From Austropuccinia psidii (taxonomy: Eukaryota; Basidiomycota; Pucciniomycetes; Pucciniales; Sphaerophragmiaceae), in the NCBI GenBank assembly GCA_023105745.1, contig JALGQZ010000005.1:67411019-67475018 (forward strand): a stretch of DNA of 64,000 nt, in the 5' to 3' direction. Positions 48,601 through 60,790 of this stretch are shown here, piece after piece. The notes under the pieces are model-generated. The model saw only the letters and a program-made list of their open reading frames with translations. It ran no database searches and had not been told where the DNA came from. The translations under genes were made by a program, and so were the position numbers. The stretch's first letter is position 1, and every line of letters begins with the position of its first letter.

Positions 48601-50270
48601 TGGTTCTTTTGATCCAGTATTTAGAAGGTTTGAGATCCCTTATGGATTTCGAAACGCTAATCTTTTAGTTAATTATATTCTAGAACTTGTAAAGTTAAGT
48701 AAGAGAAATAATTTCTTAATTTTTTTCTCTAAAAGCTTGAAAACTTCCTATTTTTTTAATCAATTTTTTCTCTTTAAGCAAGTTGTGAATAAGAAAAGTA
48801 CTTGATTTTTTAAAAAAAATATCATACCCACAATTTAAAGCTTCAATTTACTTTCCTTATAATAATGATTATATTTTTATTTTGAAAAAAACATACTCCC
48901 AAAATTGAATATATTAAAAGTTTCTGAGGTATGAAGCATCGAATAAACCAGAATTATGAATATTTAAACCAAAAAAATACTTTGAAACACAACAAAACAC
49001 CTCTAAATTGTAGAAAATTGGAAGCTTTACCTTTCATAGCAAAGACAAAAATTTGATATGGTCATATCAAGTTTCAAAACATTGTAAATCATAAAATTCA
49101 TCTTTCATTGATTTTTCATGTCCAAAAATGTATATCTTAGATGAAAAGATCAATTATTTAGGAAATTAACTATAAATAGGTACCTTGATACACCTGAGAA
49201 GGTGATAAAAAATGGCCTTTCTCTTGATTAATGAAGAATATTCATCAATAATTATGCATATTTGTTGAATATTTCAGAAGATTAGTAAGCGTTGAATATT
49301 TTTGTTACAATTTCTTTTTTTATTATAATCTCTGAAATAATTAACGTAATAACCTCAATATTATAAATCAGTGGTTACTAATTGAATCCGATAACAACCC
49401 ATTATCTCAGTATAGTATAAAATTTGTAAAAACCATTGAAAATCCAATTCTTTCTCACACTCAAAGATGTAATCTTTCTTTAATTATATTAGAGTTATAT
49501 CATAGAGTTTTTTTGACACCCCAAGGGACATGCCATATCATGAAGGAGTCTTTGAGGTTCATTATAAAGAAAATAAATTTTCCCAGTCTGTGAGCAGCTA
49601 AGCAAAATTACTAATAGTGGTGCTCACAAGTGATCACACAGTGCGGGTTTAAAATCACAATTGTCTGAATGTTTCCATGTCTTTAAGGGAACTATTTTGA
49701 CATGCAAGCAGCATGTTTTCAAGACAAAAAGGAGAAAGATAATCTCTCCGTCACTTTATCCTTTTTTTTGAATCTTATATCTTCATGAAGAACTGAGAAT
49801 TAAAGCCGTACCTACACCTTTAATCCTTTTGAAAGTGGTTTTTTTTGAATCAACTAATGATCCAACATAAATACGATGATAACATTTTTATTTAGTGTGT
49901 ACTCCCAATTCTCATTAAAAGGTTCCCTTCTAAATTAATATTCTGTTGTCACTAATAATTATGTGTTGATAGGTTAGTGTTGTATCACTGTCAGTATCGT
50001 CTAAGCTCAACTAATGTTGTCACTACGATGTCTTCATAGAAGTTTACACTTGTATTTTACCTACTTTATAGAATTTTTATTTCTCGTTTTTCACCTTTAG
50101 GTACATTGCCTTATCATTTCCTGCCATATTATGAATTTATGTTAATATGAATCCTTCAGTTTTCTAAGGAATTTACAGTGCACATATTCACTTAGTATGA
50201 TAAATAGGTTTTGTAAAATTGGATTGAAGTCTATTTCAGATGGTTTTATGTTTGGAATTACCTACCAAAA
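45601..50270. other. Long AT-rich stretch without recognisable genes
   Basis: No motif-bearing open frame, tRNA or intact repeat seen. At about 48790-48832 the text 'agaaaagtacttgatttttt...tatcataccca' resembles the U5 end of LTR family A in plus orientation; a decayed LTR may end there, but no start or duplication was found. Confidence 0.5.
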
Positions 50271-50364
50271 AGCTTTTGGAGCAACATACTCAAAAGCGCC
50301 AAAAAAAGGATACCCATTCCCTACGGACTAAATCCAGGCACCAATGAGTTATTCTCAATTCCAA

Positions 50365-50640
50365 CTATGATTGCATGTAGCTGGATGACCATGAGGTATT
50401 TACTACCCCTCCTGGCTCATCACAGATATTGGTAGCTGGTTTGGAGAACAGGGAAACAAAAACATCGGCACATTCTAATTTTTTACACTTTGAGTCACAG
50501 GGAGTTTGGCCGGCCGTTAAGATGAAATTGAACCAGACGGCCCTTTCAATGACTGATTGGGCCAGTTTTGGCACGTACTCCATTTGATTCAAACGTGACA
50601 GTTCAGCCCTCACATATGATGCAAGTGTCGGCCAAGCGGC
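50365..50640 (-). CDS. Possible exon of an unknown protein
   Basis: A minus-strand open frame of about 90 codons in the GC-richer island, ending at 50365. It includes 'RAELSRLNQMEYVPKLAQSVIERAVWFNF', 'LTAGQTPCDSKC' and 'VFVSLFSKPATNICDEPGG'. Composition is protein-like, unlike chance frames in the AT-rich parts. No start, splice partner or known domain was identified, so it may be an exon or a repeat fragment. Confidence 0.25.
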   Translation of the reverse strand, partial: AAWPTLASYVRAELSRLNQMEYVPKLAQSVIERAVWFNFILTAGQTPCDSKCKKLECADVFVSLFSKPATNICDEPGGVVNTSWSSSYMQS

Positions 50641-51582
50641 GTTTGCTTCACGCTTTAGTGGCGGTCACTTGCATCAAGTTTCTAAACGTGGTTTAAGAAA
50701 CACCAAGGGCCTTATAGATAGGCAAAGATATCAAGGGTTAAATTTTGTAGATATGATTGGCTCATTCTACCTTTTCATACTAGCAAAAGGGGAATTGAGT
50801 AATTATTTAAAGCATTTAACCAATCTGGAATTTCATTCAAGCAGCAAGGCACGAAAAAAACAACATAGCCTTCATCATTCAAGACGGCACTTTAGCCGGG
50901 CATTCACAAGACCAGGCCAGCGCTGCTTGCTTTTATCACAGAAATCAGCGCTGCATGTTTGCCGCATGATTAAATTTTGAGAAAAGAAAGTGTTATGAAG
51001 TAACGCAGACTCTCCCCCATACCAAACCAACGAAGTCCTGAGTTTGAACATTCTTGCGTGCTTGTAGCGAAAAGCGTCGTACGCACGAAAGTCAATTCCG
51101 AAGCCTGTACCGGATCAAAGAATATCTACGGGAAGTTTATTTCGCACAATCAGCTTTGCCCTGAAAAATAAAAGCTGGCTCAAAGGGATTGATTTCTCCA
51201 TCAGCCGATCAAAAAGCTCGTCATAAAAGCCTCTTTAAGTATGAGTGAGGCCGGTTTGCTATGACGCCTAGAGGCGCATCGAGGAGGTACCAAACTAACT
51301 AGTCTGGCACTTACGACGGCATAGTAAAATGTGCTGAGAACCAGCCAAATAAAGAATTAGTTTTTTAAAAGATTTACTCACAAAATATGTACGGTACGGT
51401 ATACCTAAAACAAGAGTACTTCAGTCTGGTTTGTTGCACGCTTAGCTTGCTCAAAACACAAGTATTGCAAAGATTATTACCTTAAATCATTGGTGAAATT
51501 GGTGTTTGCAAAAATCCTTGGCTTTGGTCGCTCCCGACTGCGCCTAAAATTGTGAAGTTGGCAAGAGCTCAGCTTCAAAGCT
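50641..51582. other. GC-richer intergenic sequence, no gene model
   Basis: Base composition stays well above the flanks. An open plus-strand frame at 50669-50980 has basic, low-information text and is not supported. No tRNA cloverleaf was found. Confidence 0.35.
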
Positions 51583-52298
51583 TCAACTTTTTTGGTATCT
51601 GAGCTTTGTGTCACCAACCTCAGCAGGTTTTTCTAGCTTCGGAAAGAACTCCGATCGTTGCATGCATGCCCGCGCCTGATTCGCCAACAAGGCTTGCCTT
51701 TCCAAGCCTAGAATTTCTCTTGAGGATGTCAAACACGAGATTTCCACGGTAGTTTGATTGAGTGCAATAGTGAGTTCTGCTTACGCTCATGAGAAGAAAG
51801 GTATGGGTTAGAGATTTGCTTGGCAATAGTAGCCGAATAGTTAGCTCGTGCTTTGGCCATTGCTTGCTTGCGTATGGAGCTCGCCAAGTTTTCTTCCGGG
51901 CGTGCGAAATATTCTCGAAGAAGCTGAAGGGAGGTTTTCTCGCCCGGTTTATGTGGCTCGAGCTTATTAAAGGAAGGACAGGTTCGGGTGAAGAAACTTA
52001 GCTCCTTCTTTTTGGCTTGAGAGGTGGAGGAAGCATTGTTCAAAGGTCTATTGACTTTCGGAGGTTCTAATGTAGAATCATAAAAAAATAGAAAATTGTT
52101 TAGGAAGTTTGGCTAAACCTCTTCAAATCAAATCGATCAGTCAGCTGCAAAACATTCTTGAGCTCAAAGAACAAAGGATCTTGGTATGGGAATCACCTTT
52201 TAACCACGAGTGATATTCGCTTTATTATGATTGACTTTAAAGAGTAGATGAGCTTGGGGTTACTCACGAGAAAATTTTAATTTCCTGCTTTCTTCCAT
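51583..52298 (-). CDS. Host gene, three exons, 145-residue basic protein of unknown function
   Basis: Exon 1 52298-52268 (ATG GAA GAA AGC), intron 52267-52067 (GTGAGT...ACATTAG, 201 bp), exon 2 52066-51785, intron 51784-51708 (GTAAGC...TTCTAG, 77 bp), exon 3 51707-51583 (stop TGA). All junctions keep one frame. The protein begins M-E-E-S-R-K and holds 'KKKELSFFTRTCPSFNKLEP', 'SLQLLREYFARPEENLASSI' and 'AKQISNPYLSSHER-LERQALL'. Rich in Lys, Arg, Ala and Ser; no signal peptide or membrane segment. The splice sites are ordinary and codon use is far less AT-biased than in the flanks, which supports a host gene. Family not recognised; a mitochondrial ribosomal or similar small basic protein is only a guess. 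It faces away from the gene at 52446. Confidence 0.6.
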
Positions 52299-52445
52299 AG
52301 TAGGTGAATTAAAATACGACACTTGATATTTTTCTTGAGAAAAAAAGAGAAAGAACGCAATAAAAAACGACTAGGAGTGTGGGAACAACTCAACAGATTC
52401 AAAAGTTGTTAATAAAAACGAATTTGCTGAGACTAGCTAAGAATC
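52299..52445. promoter_or_regulatory. Shared 147-bp region between two divergent genes
   Basis: Separates the ATGs of the genes at 52298 (minus) and 52446 (plus). It has A/T runs and pyrimidine-rich tracts but no clear TATA box. The close head-to-head layout suggests a bidirectional promoter; inferred from gene models only. Confidence 0.4.
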
Positions 52446-53169
52446 ATGAATAGTACCTTTCCTTACACTGTACCATGTTTTGGTGAGCTGAAGGAAAGAA
52501 AACTTTGCATGGAATTAGGCCATGTGCGAATTCTTTTTGATTCGCAACACCATCTTTTGGCACCGCCTGACTTACTCATGTCACTCATGGCAGGCGCTAA
52601 ATCTAAAGAGGCCTTGGATGCTGCTGAGTGCTGACATTGGCAGGTTGTAAGAAAGCCAATGGGCCCAAAATAGATTGGACTATCTACACCAAACAAAGCA
52701 AAGAAATCCGCCGTGGGCCTTTTAGCTACGGAACTACCACTGTTAAGATCCCGAGCACTGAGCTTACGATAGAAGTTACGCTTCGCTCATCGGTTCGTCA
52801 AAGCAAGTCGGCGTCAGCTCATAATAATAGTGCGAAGCTAGGGGACTTTGTGAAAATAGCACATCAGCACTTTTGTAGTTCAGGACTTACTTCCGGGCTC
52901 TTGTAGCTTTCTACTGTAAATGCAGCACTCCAATACAACAAATGCTGGGCTCAAGGCTACAGCAGAAACGTCTCTGTTTTGTCATAAAAGGTCTGCATAG
53001 CAGATATCCGCACAAGCAATGGGCGAGCACCAGCTCTATATTTCATGAGATTGTTTGCAAATTTGCACAAAGAATGAGCAGGAAAGGCCGCAAGAAAAAA
53101 GCAGATAATTGTGCTCACGAGGCTCCTGATGACAAGATGTTGGACGATGACTTCTCATTCGCAACCTGA
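52446..53169 (+). CDS. Host gene, spliced, unknown function, acidic C-terminus
   Basis: Exon 1 52446-52482 (M-N-S-T-F-P-Y-T-V-P-C-F). Intron 52483-52643 (GTGAGC...GCTGACATTGGCAG, branch-like CTGAC). Exon 2 from 52644 reads 'CKKANGPKIDWTIYTKQSKE', 'RRGPFSYGTTTVKIPSTELT'. A second intron must end near 52878-52906; the best candidates pair a donor at 52775, 52793, 52807 or 52830 with TTTTGTAG, TTCAG or CTTGTAG, so this junction is open. The last exon reads 'FYCKCSTPIQQML', 'KRLCFVIKGLHSRYPHKQW', 'IFHEIVCKFAQRMSRKGRKK' and ends with 'DDKMLDDDFSFAT'. A basic patch followed by an acidic tail suggests a nuclear protein; family not recognised. Confidence 0.5.
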
Positions 53170-53687
53170 GAATTTACGCGTATTTTGGGTCTTGTGCACA
53201 GTACTGACTGGGCCTTCCAACACAGGCATCTATTTATTTCCATTTTTAAAGGTTTTGCCATCCAAGAAAAGGACCCAGCCAGTCATTTGCTCAGCAGCCC
53301 ACAGGTTTCAATGACTGGAGAATATCAAGGCCTGGCTTTCTGTAGTGATCTCCGACTGCACAGTGCCGGCTGCGGCACCCCTGGGCCTGGCTACCGCAGT
53401 CAAAATCCAGCCCAGTCTATGCTCTCAGAGGTTATGGGCCTGCTGTTCCTTGAGACCTCAGCAGGAGCATTTTTCTTAAAGAATTTTATGGGGCCATTTG
53501 TTCCTTTTTGTAGTTTTTTTATAATTAATTTTCTTTGAATTGACCGCTCCCTTCCATTCTCAAAGTCTCCCCTCGTCTTGCTTTCAGAAGAGTTATTTTT
53601 TCCATCTATTTTCCTGATCAAAAGCCGTGATGAGAATAAACCCCGGTCTTCTTTTTTAGAAAATTATATTTACATTCTTTTTGATGT
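53170..53687. other. Downstream flank of the divergent pair, no gene model
   Basis: GC-richer up to about 53460, then AT-rich. An open plus frame (53185-53538) has no recognisable motif and is probably the 3' untranslated flank. Confidence 0.35.
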
Positions 53688-53840
53688 ATGATGGTGTTGA
53701 AGAAGCTGTGGGTTGTCTTGAAAATGACATTGAACCCGGCTTTAGGGCCACTCCCTCAAGAAAATTTCCGCGCGGTTTCTGGTGGTGACGACTTGAACTT
53801 GTTCTTCTGGTCTCTGTATAATGTTAATGTCCACATGTAG
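53688..53840 (+). CDS. Small open frame of 50 codons, doubtful
   Basis: Starts with ATG ATG at the edge of the island and includes 'LKKLWVVLKMTLNPALGPL' and 'FRAVSGGDDLNLFFW'. Composition is less AT-biased than the surroundings. No homologue recognised and no splice partner found. Confidence 0.2.
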   Translation: MMVLKKLWVVLKMTLNPALGPLPQENFRAVSGGDDLNLFFWSLYNVNVHM

Positions 53841-55177
53841 TTTGATTCAAAAATAGACAAGTATGAAAGTCATTGTCAGTGTTGAAAACTCAGCACTCTC
53901 AAGCATAGAAGATATGAGGAAATTCTTAATGAGAACCAACCAATCTGGCAAGAATTCTCCAGGTCACTATTTCTCATGAGTCTGCCAGACCTGAAAAAAC
54001 TGGAAAAGTTATTCAAAATTGTAAAATTGATCTCACCTCTCATGTTTTTAGTACTCACACCTTCAAGCACTAGATTATTGAGTTGCGTGGGAAGCTCAAT
54101 GTATTTCCAGTTTGATACTCACCATAAAGTGTCTTTAATTATTAGAAACACAATACTGAAGCGCTCAATACCCTAACTGCTGACGGAAATGTTAAAAAAT
54201 GATCCATAGATGAATCACTTTTAACTTGATAGAGAAAATGAAATCATTAAAAACCACAAATGCTACCCTCCATAGGCGTATGTGGAGACAATTCCAAGGA
54301 TACCTACATGTATGACAGTGTTGGAGATTTATTGAAATATATTGGAAAAAGAAGTGAAAGTGTGTAGTATTACTATGAGAATTGCAGTTATAATAATTTG
54401 TTTCACTTTTTCTTTTGCTCCATGTCTAGTTTTTCACCAAAGGGATTGTACTTGCACTTTCCCAAGAGATACCTATTTTTCCCTCTTCCACTTTCTCTAC
54501 AAATGTTTTGGTGAGTATTTATATTTTGTTGGTCCCTTGTTGAAGTGGTAGGTGAAATGAGTTTCTCCCAGTTGCACGATACTTCTTTGAAGCACCTTTA
54601 TGTCAGGCTCTATGAACCTGTGCACTAATAATTCAATAACTGAAGCTGATACCAAACCATTCCTTCACAGTTTTGCTCTGGATAAACCTAAAATAACAGA
54701 TGCACAAGCTCTTGACAGCTTTATTCCCCAGCTTAGGTGGAAATTTCCCCCAGGAATTTTTAAATTCATACCTTTTTATTTAAATTTTGATTTAAGATCT
54801 AAGAATACATTAACAAAACCTCATATCCCATTATTATTATGCAAATAGTTACTATTCCTTCTGTGGAATTTCATTCTCCAGTGTGAGCATGCCATTCATG
54901 AAAAAAGGAAAAGAGCATAAGAGGGAAGTCATGGGGAAACATCAGATAGAATTAATAAAAAATCTTCTTTGTTAAAGTTACAAATTATCTAGGAGGTAAT
55001 GCTATATCTATTGCATATAACCATTTGATATGCAAATGGGTTTTCAAAAAGAAATAATAATTTCATTTTGAAAAATTCACCAAACAGGACTATTAAGAAA
55101 AAGACATTTTTGAAATCAATTGGTATTGTTAGGATCCAGGATTTCTGTAAAAAGTTTTTATGTGTTCTATCTTTTAG
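53841..55177. other. Stretch without visible genes up to the family A solo LTR
   Basis: Short frames only (for example 54342-54551 and 54600-54848) with no motif. Base composition returns to the AT-rich background. Confidence 0.45.
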
Positions 55178-55182
55178 CTATT

Positions 55183-57012
55183 TGTAAGGTGTGGATATGA
55201 AACTTTGATTAAAAATCAAGTACTTTTCCTGTCCTCAAAATTTGTATAAGGTAAAATTCAGTTAAAAATAGTATGAAATATTATTTTTAAGAGAAAACAC
55301 GCCAAATTTATTGTTTATAACTTTATTAGTATAAAACAATAATATTATAAAAATTTATTGTTTTACCAACAATAAAAATTTATCCAAAAAATACTCTACA
55401 AGGGATATTTTAAGGCTACAAAAGAAATTTCTTCAACAGCAATTTCAATTGGAATTAATTGAGCAAAGAACTGCAAGCAATTAATTAAAGAACAAAGTCT
55501 TTAAAAAGAATATTAAAGAGAAAACACGCCCAAAAGTGACCAGAGTGAATTTGGAAACAAAGTGACAAAGTTTACAGTGATGAAAGATGCTTTAATTCAC
55601 TTTTGGGGTGGTTCAGGGGTAAAAATGATTATAAGAGTTACAAACAATGATTATAATGATTTTTTCATGTGGTTAAATGGATTAAAATGATTTAAAAATG
55701 GTGGTTGGAATCTTTGATTGATTGGTTTAACAGTGTTTAAACTAATTAATAAAAGGAAAAGATTCTAACATGAAGAGAAAAGTGGGGCAAAGAAGACATT
55801 CTTTTATAGCCATCAATTCTCTTACTCCAAAAGTAAATTTTACTCTTGTCAGTCGTGAAAAACAGTCTGAAAACAGAAAAGCCAATTATGGCATCATTGA
55901 ACCCTGGTTTAGACCAAAAAGGGCTGGTTTAAGCCATTTTTAGCCATTTTAGACCCTTAAATCAGCCATTACTATAGCAATACCAGGCCTAGAGCCTTCA
56001 AAACACGTCAGAATGTGTGTCAGAGGCGTAGAAACCAGTTAAAACTGTTTTTATTATGATTGTTTTATCTTAAGGGTAGTTTTACCCTCTTGGCAACAGC
56101 TAAAACTACCCCAGTTGGTATCAAAACCTCATCATCAATTGAGTCCACAGACCCTGTGACTCAATTCCAGGCCAAAAGTGATGAACTTTTGCGTGAATTT
56201 TGACATCCCACGCCTGTCAGCAAGGATTTTGGGGGTCTAGCTCCCCGTTAGAGCTGGAGTTCCTTTTCCCCCCCAAATTTAATCTTTCCAATTTATTTTT
56301 CTTTTAATTCCTCATCATGTATTATGCTTATAATTTACATATGTAATTCAATTCAATTTTACAGTACAATACAGTAATAATTGACACCTCATATGTAAAT
56401 CAAAGTTCACTTATGTAATACACGCGCACATTTTGACATTTCAATTGAATTCAATTGAAAATACTTCAATTCCTCATAACTTCTAAACTAGACACAACAC
56501 CTCAATTTTAACACAAAATTGATGGTTAACACCACATGTGGTGTGAATTAAATTAAGGTTTTGAGGATTTTCAACTTTTGTATTGAAAATACTAAAAACT
56601 TAATTTAAGCTTATTTAGAGTTGAGTTACAAGAATTTCACTCAGAGGTGACCCCACCTGATTTTTTATGAGGAATCCAATGTTGAAATAATTTTTATGTA
56701 TTTATTTATTGGATAAAAAGTTATAATAATTTTTATTTAACTTTTTTCCAAATTTATTTATTTTTTTCACAGTTTTGTTAAAATTTCATTTTTACTTAAT
56801 TTTTTCAAGTATCAATGTAATTTTATACTTATAAAATTTAATGTTTTTTTTTATTTTTAAATTGTAATTAATTTTTTATTTTTAATATAATTTTATATTT
56901 ATATTTTTATTTTTATTTTAATAATATAAATAAATTTATTTTATTTATATTAATATGTTATTTTTTATATTTGTGGTCTTTTGGGTATATGAAATTACCT
57001 CTAAGGCTCACA
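55183..57012 (-). repeat. Solo LTR, family A, minus orientation (1830 bp)
   Basis: Plus-strand reading TGTAAGGTGTGG...TAAGGCTCACA with CTATT on both sides (55178-55182 and 57013-57017). It aligns closely to the E1 LTR over its whole length. A perfect duplication plus absence of internal sequence indicates LTR-LTR recombination. Confidence 0.94.
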
Positions 57013-57337
57013 CTATTGGTGCCTTAGATAATGTAAATTTTCTCCTTGTATATTACTATAATAATGAAGATAAAACAATACCCAAATATCTGGCTCATGG
57101 AAATATAACTCTAAAACTGATAGTATTGTGACTCCACATATTCCATAAATTTTGGCTCTATAATGCTCCCAAGCACATATAACTTTATTGTTTTATCATT
57201 TAACAATAAAAGTAAATTTTATATAAAGTCAAGTTTTGTGTTTCTTTTACTCCCAAGAAAATATGGTGGACCAGTGAGAATTATTAATATATGTAAGAAA
57301 GGGTTATTCTCAAAAGCTTTATATAAAATTCTGGTAA

Positions 57338-58845
57338 TGTTGAGTCTACAGAGAAGCTATAAGATTAAACTATGAATTCAACACTTTAAAATAGTATTAT
57401 AACTCGTTAAAAGCACTTGAAAAGTTTGAAATAACTTTTATGAGTCTGTTGGAAGACCTGGTTTCTCCAGTTATACTTTTATTTAAAGTAGTAATTGAAA
57501 CAATAACTAATATTATAATTATATTTAATATACTCTCAAGGTTACTTCTTTTTAAGACAGAATAACCACATAAGAATAAGCTTATAAGATGATGGGGGAT
57601 TTTTCTAGGGGCTAAAGCCTCCTTTTATCTCAAATAAGGGTTGAAAGAGGTGGATAACCCTTTTCAACATTGATAGAGTGAAATTTTTCACACAACCAAA
57701 GTTACCTGTATTGGTGTCCAAATTTGGTTTCCAAACCACATCTCAGCATTGTATTCCCACATAAGGTGAATGTTTTCACCAATAGAAGTTTCATACTCAT
57801 TCTAAGAGCTAGGGCATGTCCAATGATGTAAACGTAATGCCTGGGAGACTATTATTGGTCAAGTTATTACTAATCAACGTAAAAGAACCAATTGAATGGG
57901 GTTGAAACTTCATAATTCAGTTTTATGGAGAAATTTCCCACATTACAGCTTAATACAGGCCAGAGTTGAACTTTATTACGTTTATTATTAGTGATGAATA
58001 GATAAACAGCCTTTTGGAATTTTTGACACATCATAATTCAATGATATGTGATAGTAACCCATGATACCAGTTGGTGTGGGATCATAGCCTTAGATCAAGA
58101 ATATATTTTTCAGTATTTCAGATAAAGAGCTCAAAGGTGGCTCAAATTGTAGCCACAAATTATCTCTACAAGATGGTTACCCTTATTTCAAACTTTGGCT
58201 TAAGAATACTAAATCTATACAGGCTCAAAGTATTTTTCTTGTTTTAGGAGAGAAGTACCAATTGTCTTTTGATCTTTGTAAGACAAAAAAATAAGGGTTA
58301 CACTTCCAATCAGCCCTTCTTTCACATTTCCATAAAATTATCTACTTGAAATGTCTCTAAGTAAAACTGTGGAAGCTATATGAGAGGTGTAAAAATAGTA
58401 TTATATTTTTTCAAATAGTACCTGTATGGTAGTTTCTGGTCCAGTTGTGCTACATTATTGGGACTGGTACCATCTTTATCCCTCATTGAGAGCTTTAATA
58501 AGAGAGCCAAATAAGCGGTTCTGTAATCCAAGCTCTACATTTTAGATGAGAGGTGAAGATTGATTTTTTTTTCAGAAAGAATTTTCAACCTTAATAGCTT
58601 GGTTAATTCTTATTGTTTGGTAATAAGAATAATTTCTTCTGAAAGGGGAATTTTTTGTCTTTGAGATGGTTGTATTCACATTCTCACTTTCTTAGGGTCT
58701 GAGTTTTGTGTTTGTGGCCTTATTTTACCTTTATTTGATTTAATAGAGGTTTAAGGTGTGTATTTCACTGCTTCTTGGGTACCATGTTTATAGTATTTTT
58801 GAATGTCATGTTTGTGCTCTAGATTTGAGTAAAATACTGAAAGCC
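57338..58845 (-). repeat. Diverged LTR related to family B (probable solo LTR)
   Basis: Shared ordered blocks with family B: 'gagtctaca', 'ttttgacacatcataattca...atgatatgtgatag', 'gtgtgggatcatagcctta', 'gagctcaaaggt', 'ttagatgagaggtgaa(g/a)att' and an end like 'gtcatgtttgtgctctagatttgag'. Similarity is too low for exact boundaries; no duplication found. Confidence 0.6.
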
Positions 58846-60256
58846 CCAGTCAAACAAGAAATCAGTTCTTAATCAGTCAAAACATTTTTTTGTCAATATT
58901 CAAAGTGACAACTATAATATGTGTGAAAGACAAACATAAAAGGTCTAAGGTAATTCCCTGGGTCAAATTTCAGGAATATTCAATTTTAATAATAGGAGAA
59001 ATATGAAATATAGGAATTAAGGACATATTGAAAGAATAAAAGTTCATTCTGAACAAAGGGAAGCTATTCATCCTCAAATTAGGACCATAAAATTTACTAT
59101 TTAAATTTGAACTAAAGTGAAAAGAATTAACATTATTCAATCTCAGAAGATGCTTCAGAATGATAAAAGAAATATCTTATCATTATAATCATTTTGGATA
59201 CTAGAAAAATTATACTTTAATTTATCTCAATTATTAAGACCTAGAAATGAATTATTGAGCCTTATTTCATAATAACACATGTATCAAATAAATAAAGTGC
59301 TCTTAGGTAAAAAATACTCTTTCCAAATGCAAATTATAATATGCTGTCTTAAATTTTTCTATATCATAGGTTTTAAAATAGTTTGAGAATGAAATTCACT
59401 TAAATTTCTTTCTGGAGTTATCTCAAAAATAGACCCTTCAAATTTGACAAATTCTGCAACCAAAATACCTTCATTTTTTACAACACAAATACCAAATTTA
59501 ATTTTGGGTGATTCAAATTTTATAAACACAATTTTTTACCCCCAAAATACCATTTATTAATCACTTGGATACAAATTTATTTCTGCACAATTTATGATGC
59601 CCCCTAGCTCTCAAAACAAACAGTTTTTTTTGTTTTACATACAGCTGAAAATGATTGTTAATTTGAAATTGATACTTATTAACAGCTTGAGGAAGACATT
59701 CTCTTACTCTATTACTTCCATGAAGTGAAATCAGTTATTTGTCAGGATTACCATCTTGGAAGTTTTTGAAGATATTTAAAGAATAATTTAAAAGATTTTG
59801 AGGCTTGATTAAAATTATTAGTGTGGATGAAATCTCCCAGAATATTGAACTTCAAAGTAAAATGATATTTGTATACAATTTTCTGTAGCACGTTTCCAAT
59901 TTGATATTGATGGTACAGGATAGTTATTGGGGGACTGTTTGAAATTGGGCAGGAAACTTTCATCCTCTGCACTGAAAAAATCCCTGCAGTGCTATTAAAA
60001 CACCATTAATATTATTCTTCATGGCCAAATAATGATGAATTCAAGGAGCTATCTCAGGTAGTGCTAGCAGAAAGACTTCCTGGATGAATTAATTTCATTT
60101 ATTAAAGCTCTATTTCATTATTTCAAACTCCACTCAATAATTAAGAGGTTCATTTTAATAGAAAGCACAAGTATGTAATTAAAAATTTAATGGAAAATGA
60201 TATATAAAAAGAGTGTTGGTAAACACACGTACGCTTTTAGTAAAAACACTTAAGCC
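58846..60256. other. AT-rich stretch, no gene seen
   Basis: Contains only short frames and homopolymer runs. Between 60300 and 60500 there are several T and A runs. Confidence 0.45.
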
Positions 60257-60295
60257 CTTATGTGTTTTTACCAATTTATGGTAAAAACACATAAG
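60257..60295. repeat. Perfect 17-bp palindrome with 5-base loop
   Basis: CTTATGTGTTTTTACCA - ATTTA - TGGTAAAAACACATAAG. A related piece 'ggtaaacacacgtacg' lies just upstream at about 60216. Could be an element end, a MITE core or a strong hairpin. Confidence 0.85.
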
Positions 60296-60485
60296 TGACC
60301 TTATTTTTCAAAAAAAATTCCTCAGGCTCAGTTTTGAGGTTTTTTTTTAATTTTTTTTTGCCATATTTTTCCCAACTTGGCATTTCAATATGCACAAATT
60401 TTTTCAATTTTTTTTTTGCCAAATTTCACAAATTTGGCCAATATGCCAAAATGGCATTTTTTTTCAAAAATTCATTTGAAATATT

Positions 60486-60790
60486 CCCACTTATGAATTT
60501 CTTTAATTTTTTTCAAAAAATGAAGTGTTCAATCTGAAGAATAAAGCATCAGAGGCCCATAATTTTGGGAATTTCTTTTGGTGGGACAAGTGAAGGTGCA
60601 AAAAGGGTTTTTTTCAAATGTTTTTTCCCATCATTGTAATATGCCTACTTTTAAAAAGTTAATTTAATAACTTCCCACTTATGAATTTCCTTATTTTTTT
60701 AGAATTGAAGGGTTCGATCTGGACAATAAAGAATCAGAAGCCCATGATTTTGGGTAATTGTTTTGGTGGGACAGCAAGTGCAGGGGAAAT
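60486..60790. repeat. Two-copy direct repeat, 188-bp period
   Basis: 'CCCACTTATGAATTTC' starts at 60486 and 60674. Both copies continue with '(a/g)gtgttcaatctg / gggttcgatctg', 'aataaag(c/a)atcaga', 'gcccat(a/g)attttggg' and 'ttttggtgggaca'. Lies beyond the 3' side of the OTU reading frame. Confidence 0.8.

Noticed and set aside
48790..48835. Full family A LTR ending near 48832
   Set aside because: Only the last 45 bases resemble the family; no start, no duplication, so kept only as a remark in the spacer entry.
53185..53538. Plus-strand frame of 117 codons downstream of the divergent gene pair
   Set aside because: No motif, overlaps GC-rich 3' flank, no splice or start context; not supported as a gene.
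60295..60537. Phenylalanine-rich 80-codon frame
   Set aside because: Arises from T-rich low-complexity sequence; no protein-like composition.
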